From Brachionus koreanus (lineage: Eukaryota; Rotifera; Eurotatoria; Ploima; Brachionidae), in NCBI GenBank assembly GCA_016987375.1, contig PJRA01000519.1:1989160-2015328 (forward strand): a stretch of 26,169 nucleotides of DNA. The letters are read 5' to 3'. The first letter of the stretch is position 1, and the number at the start of each line of letters is the position of its first letter. The notes under the pieces were generated by a model. That model was not told where the DNA came from. It was given only the letters and a program-made list of their open reading frames with translations, and made no database searches. The position numbers and the translations under genes were made by a program. This document shows, piece after piece, positions 19,035 to 26,169 of this stretch.

Positions 19035-21360
19035 ATGCGTCCTAATATTTATTTTAAAAACGAAAATTTTCTTATTGAGATCATTTGTAAATACATGATT
19101 GATAACGATTTAACAGATCTGCATGGTGGTAGTCGTTCTGAAAACAATCATTTTCGTTTAATTTCATCAATTTTCTCTGATAATTTTGATGTAGAAAATG
19201 CTGCTCATGCTCTTTATACTAGATGGAATAGAAAAAGTTCTTTACTGAAATCTAAAGTTCTTGACTCAATTATTAAGATAAAAAATGGTACATTAAAGCT
19301 TAATTGTGATACTTCGAATTATTTTATCACTATTTCTCCAAACCAATGGTCAAAACTCAAGCTTTACGTTTCTGGCTTAAATCGTCCTAAGTTTAATTCA
19401 GCTGTGAATCCTTTTTTTCAAAAAGAGTTCGATAAACAAGGAGTTGATTGTTTATTTGTGCTAAAATCTAATTATTTCTCAGTATCAAAAAAATTCTTTC
19501 ATTCAAAAGTTTTTTGGAAAGGATTATTTGTATGCAAAAATTGTTCGAAATCAATGAAGGCTGAAATTTGCAGAAAACCTTTGCCTGATGAATCGACAAA
19601 ACTTTTTTTTGAATATGACGGAATACAATGTAACGCTCCAAACAAAGAATCAACTTATCGTAAAAGAATATTTGGTCGAGAGCGAAAAGAGCTTCAGTAT
19701 GAGATTTATTCTAAAGGAACAAGCAATTTTTGGAACGAAGCAACATTTTATGGTGATGAATCAAAATTGAGCATTAGCTATGACAATATTCGTAAACTTA
19801 GTAGCCAACATAGACACAGATTTCAATTAGAACATGATTTGAGGTTAGATTCTGATGCATCAAAGAATATATTCGACAAACTTTTACCACCAAGTGAGTT
19901 AAGAGGATTAACAGGATACATTCAAGAAATAAATTCAAATCCTTTCGGAGCAATTTTGATCTCAGAAATTCAAGTAAATCTATTTATTTTCTTTATTCAG
20001 AAAGTAGGAATAATTAATTTAAATATCATTTAGCTTAAAATATGGAGTATCATTAATAAACACAATTCTATATGGTATTTTGATGCAACAGGAAATATTA
20101 TGCCTAAACTAAGAAATCAATCAGAGATTCTTTTGTTCTCTATAGTAGCTCATGATCCGAAGAATAAAAAAATAATACCGATAGGAGACTTTCTTTCAAG
20201 TGGAAAAGATTCAATTACAATAAACTGCTATTTAACCAAGGTAATTGAACGTTTTTCCTTATATTCGTTTTTTACAAGACCAAAAGTTGTGGTAAAAGAT
20301 TATTCTTGGGCAAATTTACATGCTTTATGCCGTTCATTAAATGATTTAGAAATAATTGATTATCTTAACCTAACATTTAATTATTTAATCAAAAATGATA
20401 AAATCGCCATATTCCCTATTAAAACAATGATTTATCTATGTTCGACTCATTTTTTGAAAAATGTAATTGAAAAAGTAAACAAAGAAATGCAAAAACAAGT
20501 TACTGATGTTAATTTTGATATAAGTAAGAGATTTATCAAGGCATTTATCCTGCTACAAACATGTCAATCATTACCAATGTTCTGTGAATGTTTAAAAAAT
20601 ATAAAAAACGTTTTTTCAAGAAAATTTAGGGATGAAGTTTATGTGAAAAGTTTAGCTGCTCTTTCAAGAGACCAATTAGAATTTGACATAGAATCATTAC
20701 TAAAAATTGAGTTTTTTGAGAGAAACCAAAATCATGGAAAAGAAAACAATAGACAAATTTTTTTTATAAAGAATGATATTGTTAATTTTTACAGAGAATC
20801 GCCATTCACAAACTACTTTGAAAATATTTTAGAAGAAAAAAATTCTGTTGATGTTTTAGAAAAAAGTTATGAAAAAAATAGCTATTATTATCCAAATCTT
20901 TTTGAAATAATAAAAAAACAACTTCATATTGTCCCATTTTGGTCAGGATTATTGTTAAATCATTATAATGTAAAATCCAATAGACTTTCTAATAATATTG
21001 TCGAAAGATGGTTTGGATACTTCAAAAACAAGATCCTTGGTTTAAATAAACGAGTTCGAAACTCCAGACTTTTTTATCTAAATGAAATAGCTACTCCATT
21101 ACATTTTTTCATAAAAGAGAGATATCAAAATTTTTACGAAGATAATTTCAATATAATTATGGAAGGTCTAAAAAAAAACAAATTTGAGCAAAATACCAAA
21201 GCTTCAAAAGAAAACTACTCATTTAAAGCTGGGAAAAGACTATGTGGTGACTATTACAAATCTGGTTTCTCTTTTATTAAAAACGAATCAGAAGATGTTG
21301 TTCAAATGATAAGTAAATTAAAAATGAAAGATTTGGATCATCTTAATTCCTCTGAAAACA
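19035..21360 (+). CDS. DDE/RNase H-fold transposase, two main exons
   Basis: Exons 19035-19973 and 20034-21360, joined in phase 0 (GAAATTCAA|GTAAAT to TTTAG|CTTAAA); exon 2 then splices into the protease region (next entry). The N-terminal half has a CKNC...CRK cluster, possibly zinc-binding. The catalytic core follows: WYFDATGN (Asp about residue 330), VVVKDYSWANLHA (Asp about 402), YLCSTHFLK (C-x2-H insertion) and NNIVERWFGYFKN (Glu about 637). This spacing and the DATG / D-x-SWA / CxxH / VE-x-W pattern belong to a family of eukaryotic transposon proteins related to MULE-type DDE enzymes and often linked to Ulp1-type proteases; I do not assign a named superfamily. No stops or frame breaks in this part, so the transposase itself may still be intact. 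Nuclear; acts on transposon ends. Confidence 0.8.
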
Positions 21361-21409
21361 GTAATTTTTTGTAAATTAATCGAAAAATTTTAATTTTTTT
21401 TTGTAACAG

Positions 21410-22190
21410 ATGACAAGCAAAATTCTGAGTCTGAAGATTTGGATGAAGAAATGTTTGAACAAGATATCTCTTATCAAGAAATCAAAACTCTTCCTGAAAA
21501 TAGTAGAGAGGGAAATTATGACTTCAATTTTGACAATAAATTTTATTATAAAATTGAAGACATTTTGATTTCAAAGAATGATGTAAAGAGTCTTCTTGAA
21601 AATGAATGGTTAACAGACACAGTAATTTTTCATTTTATTTAATAAATAAATTTTAATAAACATATTCAGATCCTTGAAGCTTATGCTAAAATTATCGCAA
21701 AAAAGTCAAAAAAAAAAATCGCTTTAATTTCCTCTTTTTATTCTACAGAGATTAGTTACAATGGCTTTACAAAAACTACTCAAAAATTTCAAGTAAAAAG
21801 AAATGAAATATTTTAATTAAAAAATAAAAAGTCTCTTTTATTAAGATTGATAAATGTGAGTATTTAATAGGATTTGTAAATGAAAATCAGAATCATTGGA
21901 GTTTAATCAGTATCAACTTAAAAAATCTAATTTTCGATTATCTTGACCCAATGGGTGAGAAGGAAGATATCAAAATATTTTTTTACAAAAATTAGAAGTA
22001 ATTTGAATTGGCATTCAATAAGAACAATGTTATTTTTCTTTTTGTAAGTAATTATTTTCAAAACAATTATAAGAAAAAATTGAAAATAAACAAAAAAATT
22101 GATCACACGCTCCAAAAGGATTCAATTAACTGTGGAATATATGAATGTTTTTTCATGGAACAAATAATCGAAAAAAAACTTTGTTTTTAA
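21410..22190 (+). pseudogene. Ulp1-type (C48) cysteine protease region of the transposon, interrupted
   Basis: Exons in phase with the transposase: 21410-21621 (ending NEWLTDT), 21670-21792 (ILEAYAKIIAKK...), 21846 onward, and 22074-22190. The C48 motifs appear in order: WLTD, the catalytic His in QNHWSLI, the Asp in FDYLDPMG, the Gln in HTLQKDS and the Cys in INCGIYECF. The third exon meets TAG (21993) and TAA (21999) in frame after GEKEDIKIFFYKN, before a good donor (GTAAGT at 22044) whose phase fits the next exon. So this copy encodes a truncated protease unless those stops are errors or are spliced out. Likely role in the family: SUMO-type processing or release of the transposon polyprotein. 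Confidence 0.75.
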
Positions 22191-22438
22191 AAAATAATAA
22201 GGAAGATATGGTGGCTCTTAGACTAAAAATAAATAAAAAATTTAAAGATTTTGGAGTTCAAATGTTTTGTTCATTGTGCGGATCAAATATCAAACATGAA
22301 GACGAATTTATCTCTTTGAAATGCTCTCATAAATTTCACTATAAATGTTCGAGTACGAGTAAAAATAATCAACAATTGATTAAACAAATAACATTAATCA
22401 AAGATATCCAATTTGTTTTAAATAAAGAATATTTATAA
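22145..22438 (+). pseudogene. Partial RING-type zinc finger at the end of the transposon ORF
   Basis: Continues the protease region in the next frame: EQIIEKK in the protease frame is followed, after a one-base shift in a run of eight A's (about 22171-22178), by TLFLKNNKEDMVALRLKINK and then MFCSLCGSNIKHEDEFISLK then CSHKFHYKC. The C-x2-C...C-x-H-x2-H-like...C ligands fit the first part of a RING finger, but the last cysteine pair is absent; the frame ends NKEYL at 22438. Suggests a ubiquitin-ligase-like or structural zinc module fused behind a SUMO-protease-like domain. Confidence 0.6.
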
Positions 22439-22510
22439 AAAATTTTTTTTTTAACTCATAAATCCATTTAAAAGGATTTTAAAGAAAAAAATTCAATTAC
22501 TTTCATTAAA

Positions 22511-22830
22511 AAAATTGGGAAAAATTTTTGATTTTGTAAAAATTTAACTTGGTTTCTTCGTTGGATAAATAGTCCTTTGGGCATTTATTCACCAAATTAA
22601 CAAAGTAAATTTTATCAATTTCAAAAAATTTCCTAATTTTTGTAATATCTATTATTTTCAAGCAATTTGTTTATTTAAATTAAAAAGGAAAAGTAAAAAA
22701 TATCAATAGTTTTATATCATTTAAATTGATTTGACAGTTTAAAAATATTTATCATGTAATTTAAAAAAAATTTTCTTTAAATTTGAATAAAAATAGTGTT
22801 CTTTTTGGTTTAAACAAAATTATTAATTAA
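22511..22830. repeat. 320-bp direct repeat, right copy
   Basis: The counterpart of 18621-18940, same orientation, three mismatches. It begins about 70 bases after the RING frame stops. It is followed by a further diverged unit at about 22890-23190. Confidence 0.95.
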
Positions 22831-22889
22831 AGAAAAAAATTGCGAAAAAAGTTCTATTAGGTTTGAAAAACATTGATAAACTTTATTGT

Positions 22890-23190
22890 AAATAAATTGG
22901 GAAATTTCTTTGATTTTGTTAAAATTTAGCTTGGCATAAAAGGTTTTTCAAACGGTATAATATTATAAATATTTGCACTTACAAAAACTAAACTCTGCCA
23001 CAACTTTTCATTGTACTAAATGATTTTTAGATCCATTTTTTTTTGATGTTGTTTAAATTAAAATGGTAAATTTAAAATCGAAAAAGATTTATAATTTTGA
23101 ATTGATTTGACTGTTTTAAAAAAATTAATCATGAAATTTTAAAAAATATTTATTGAAATTATCTAAATAAAATAAGTGATTTATTTTTAT
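22890..23190. repeat. Diverged unit of the flanking repeat family, right side
   Basis: AAATTGGGAAATTTCTTTGA then TTTTGTTAAAATTTAGCTTG matches the start of the 320-bp unit, and TTGAATTGATTTGACTGTTT then AATCATG matches its later part. Order and spacing are kept, with many substitutions. Confidence 0.65.
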
Positions 23191-23397
23191 TCCAAATTTA
23201 TTTATATTTTTTTCCAGATTTATTATCTTAACTAATTATTTCAATTTATAAAAATGTATCTTCAAAGGCGATTTTTGTTCTTTAATTAAAATCATAAAAT
23301 TAAATCAAAGTCACACACAAGTTATTATAATTTATTTATATTATAAAGATTCAAAAATTGTTATTTAAAAAATTATCTATCACGAGAAATCTTCAAA

Positions 23398-25476
23398 ATG
23401 AGTTTTCAAGAAAAAGAAAATCCGAGAAAACGACAACAAGAAAGTGCTGAAAATAATTTCTCAAATGAAGAGCGATTTTCGAAGAAATATCAATTAGGTC
23501 TTTCACCTGATTTTTTTTCATTAATGGAAGATAACGTATCAACTGATTTTGACAATCAAAATCAAAATGATTACAAAAGAAGTATATTGGTAAATTTTAA
23601 TAATAAAATTTGTAATATAATCAACAGGCTTTCAAAGGATCAATCATTAGAAGCAATTGAAAATGTTTCAAAAAGTATACTGAATGTTTTTGGTTGTAAA
23701 TCTATTCAAATGGCTTCTGGATCAAAACAAGTGAATAAAATAAATTTCAAATAAATGTGTAATGATATTTTTTAACTAAAGACGGGACCAAATTCATCAA
23801 CACCTAAAGAAAATTTGAGTTTTGTGAATGAACCATATACAAACATTTATGAAATTGATTCAATGAATGGACAATTTTTACCATCAAATAAAGATGATGA
23901 AATTATAAAATTGAATAAAAAATTGGAAGATCAAATAAGAGATTATCGTTTTTTACAAAACGATATGCTTAAAATAGAGGTAAATATTTAAATATATTTT
24001 CAGTTACATTTGTTAAAAGACTAATAAGCAAAAAAAGAATAAATATAAGGGAAAATGCGATGAAATTAGACTTCTAATGGAACGAGATGAAAAGCTAGAG
24101 GAAAATATGTATCAACAAGTTCAAAATCTAAAACAAACTTTGATTGAAAAGTAAATTTTAAAAACAATTTAATTCAAATTAATACAACCAAAAAAAAAGA
24201 GAAAAGAAAATTAATGAAATGAGAAATGAAAAAGATTTGAGATTTTACGATATTCAGGCCAAAAATATAGAACTTGAAAATGAATTGAGAAAAATAGATT
24301 CAAGAAGAAAATGCCCATTTGATAAGAAATGCAAAAGTGAGGGGAACATAAATCCAAAGTATAAATCTCATTCAACTATTTTTTCCTGTCCGTTTTATAA
24401 AAATGTGAGTATTTTCTAATCCTAATTTGTCGATAAAATAATAAATTAAAAAGGATCAAGATGAAATAGATGATATAAAAAGTAAGGCGGATCTGATAAG
24501 AGGAGAAATGGAAAGATTAAAAAAAGAAATACAGGACGAACAGGACAATAATAAAGAACTAGAACTAAACAATCAAAAACTTTATTCAACGAACCAAAAG
24601 CTTCAGGAAAAACTGTAAATTTTTTTTAAAACATTTCAACCAAAAAATTATTTTGTTTATCTTTAAGGCGCCTTTCAGTCGAAAAGACTGATCATTTTGA
24701 AAAAAAAAATATTGAGCTTGAACAAGTGATAGCTCAATCAAACAAAAAAAACAATGAGTAAAATTTTAGATTTTTATTTCTAATTATTTCTAATGTTTTT
24801 CAATTTAGTGATATTCAAATTATCAATACCAAAAAAACTTCTTGTCCTTTTAAAATTTGTGGCGGCTTGGGGAATAAGGATCCATCTAAGTCAAGACACT
24901 TAAAGTTCGTAAAATTCACTTGTCCTCATATATTTAAATTTATAATTTTTTTTATAATAGATGGAAAAATTGCCCATTTACGGACGAAAAATTTAAAACA
25001 ACCGGAAATATTTCCTTTTTGCATTCAAAAGGGGAAAATAATGCTGATGGAAGCGCAGTTAAAAAGTTTTCAGATTTAGATGAAATTAAGGTAGCTTATT
25101 TTGGTGAGGATAGTAATAGAGATTCTCCTGAAGAGGAAGACCTAAGTTTGATTTTTTTATTTTTTATTTAAAATTTTAATTTTAATTTAGAAGTTTTTCG
25201 CAATAAATATTCTGAGAGATTGAATATTTTTAGATCTCTTATGGTTTTTTTTTCAATTTCAGTCATTACTTTTAAACTAAATTATCTTTTTAGAATCAAG
25301 TGAACAATGATCCAGTTATTGGGGAATGGAATGGTAATGGAATTGCTAATGGAAGACCAGTTTATGTTGGTTCTCGCGGGAGCCCATATTATTTGACACC
25401 GGCAGGCAACCGCATTTATGTTTCAAAAAAAATTGGAAACATTAATATTCTCGATAATCTGATGGAAACTTGTTAA
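23398..25476 (+). CDS. Coiled-coil protein with two C2HC zinc fingers and a basic-adaptor-like C-terminus, ten exons (about 541 aa)
   Basis: Exons: 23398-23730, 23782-23979, 24029 (or 24020)-24150, 24200-24404, 24454-24614, 24668-24757, 24809-24904, 24961-25145, 25191-25243, 25294-25476; all phases agree. N-terminus is charged (MSFQEKENPRKRQQESAE). Coiled-coil stretches flank two zinc fingers: C256-x5-C262-x12-H275-x5-C281 (KCPFDKKCKSEG...) and C382-x4-C387-x12-H400-x5-C406 (SCPFKICGGLG...), the second split by an intron. The CP..C...H...CP pattern fits C2HC fingers of the MYT1/L3MBTL class, with Asn in place of the usual His after Gly. The C-terminus reads GRPVYVGSRG...YYLTPAGN and YV, resembling the basic adaptor domain described from chlorella viruses and seen in some mobile-element proteins. 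Probably binds nucleic acid. Exons 8-9 have alternative donors. A TATAAAG stands 56 bases before the ATG. Confidence 0.75.
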
Positions 25477-26169
25477 TTTCTTTTTATTTATTTTGATACC
25501 GAATTTTAATTAAGGAATTTAAAAATTTAGATGAAAATCGAACTAGGAATTAAATCTGATAATTATAATTGTAATGTAAGATATTTTTTATCTGTTGAAT
25601 TTAGAGGTTTTGTCTCATTTTTTAGAATCGATGAAGCTGTGATTCTTTTAATTATTTTCTGAATTTTCTAAAAATTTCTGAGATTAAAGTAAAGGTGAAA
25701 TCAATTATTGATTCACAAGTTCATTACGAACAAGTATCCTTTATTTAATCAATTGGATTTTTTGAAAATATCAGAAAATTTTTAAAGAATCCTGACTGAA
25801 ATCGATTCTTAAGAGCTGGACATTTCCTCTTTTTCTTCAAATAAAATTTATCTTACAAATTTATTTTCAAAAATATCAGGTTTTTTTCTTTCGATTTTTT
25901 TCTAAACTTTTAAATTTCTTAATTCTGTAAATATTGACATTTTTTAAATAAAAACTCTAAAAAAAATGATTTTTTTTATTTTACTTTTATTTTCATTGAA
26001 AAATTATTTTTTTTATCTAGGATTTTTTTTATAAAAGAGGAGTTATAATAATAAAAGATTGAATTTTTTATCTTGAAAATATATAAGATATTTATGATCT
26101 ATTTTGTGGCAATCTTAAGTTTAATTTCCATTTTGCCTTAATTTACCTTTAATGAAGTTATTTAATGTT
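25477..26169. other. A/T-rich 3' flank with one inverted repeat
   Basis: No open frame is convincing. Apart from the inverted repeat at 25624-25809 there is only A/T-rich sequence up to the end of the window. Confidence 0.5.
25624..25809. repeat. Imperfect inverted repeat, MITE-like
   Basis: The left arm (AGAATCGAT...GATTCTTT...ATTTTCTGA, 25624-25661) pairs with the right arm (TCAGAAAAT...AAAGAATCC...ATCGATTCT, 25771-25809). The three paired blocks keep order and spacing. The interior is non-coding. Confidence 0.6.

Noticed and set aside
18621..22830. LTR retrotransposon bounded by the 320-bp repeats
   Set aside because: Direct repeats fit, but the repeats do not show TG..CA ends, and the coding region is a DDE transposase with introns and an Ulp1 protease, with no reverse transcriptase, integrase or primer-binding site seen. 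Further diverged repeat copies also lie outside.
25091..25293. Ending exon 8 of the C2HC gene at 25090 and skipping exon 9
   Set aside because: That donor is also in phase, but the longer exon 8 plus exon 9 (KVFRNKYSERLNIFRSLM) keeps phase at three further junctions and reads like protein; kept only as an alternative.

Overview
The window is a very AT-rich eukaryotic (metazoan-type) segment: most genes are split by introns of about 50 bases with GT..AG ends, and long stretches are nearly pure A/T. An animal-type peptidoglycan recognition protein, arrays of cysteine-rich EB/EGF-like modules, a Tc1-type transposase remnant, a MULE-type SWIM finger and an Ulp1-bearing transposon together suggest a small invertebrate. 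I favour a rotifer of the Brachionus kind, but that is inference; nothing in the sequence proves the species. The window is accessory-type DNA, rich in transposons, inverted repeats and decayed genes.

Layout. 1-660: broken Tc1/mariner transposase with a 128-bp inverted-repeat insertion. 1196-1695 (-): last exon of a PGRP amidase. 2686-3165 (-): orphan SWIM zinc finger. 4178-9694 (+): five-exon membrane-anchored cysteine-rich protein whose large introns hold small inverted-repeat elements. 9700-9984: GC-rich tail of uncertain origin. 10071-12110: 30-bp tandem repeat with a 421-bp higher-order period, a coding-like island, and an inverted block of the same monomer, giving a fold-back shape. 12110-12438: frameshifted proline-rich coding remnant. 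12900-14414 and 16681-18252: two paralogues of an unrecognised seven-exon gene family (intron 1 lost in the second, frameshifts in the first). Between them, 14883-16262 is a GC-rich decayed copy of part of a USP34-like ubiquitin hydrolase. 18371-23190: an intron-bearing DDE transposase, an Ulp1-type protease region and a partial RING, between 320-bp direct repeats that are about 99% identical. 23398-25476: ten-exon coiled-coil gene with two C2HC zinc fingers and a C-terminal motif like the basic adaptor domain of chlorella viruses.

How they fit: there is no operon logic here. The most coherent unit is the right third, where a transposase-protease-RING element lies in tandem repeats next to a nucleic-acid-binding-type coiled-coil gene and two copies of an unknown gene with an acidic tail and a basic KRKR patch. 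Whether these form one large mobile element or are neighbours by chance cannot be settled from one window. I reconstructed the exon structures by matching splice phases and comparing paralogues; transcripts have not been seen.
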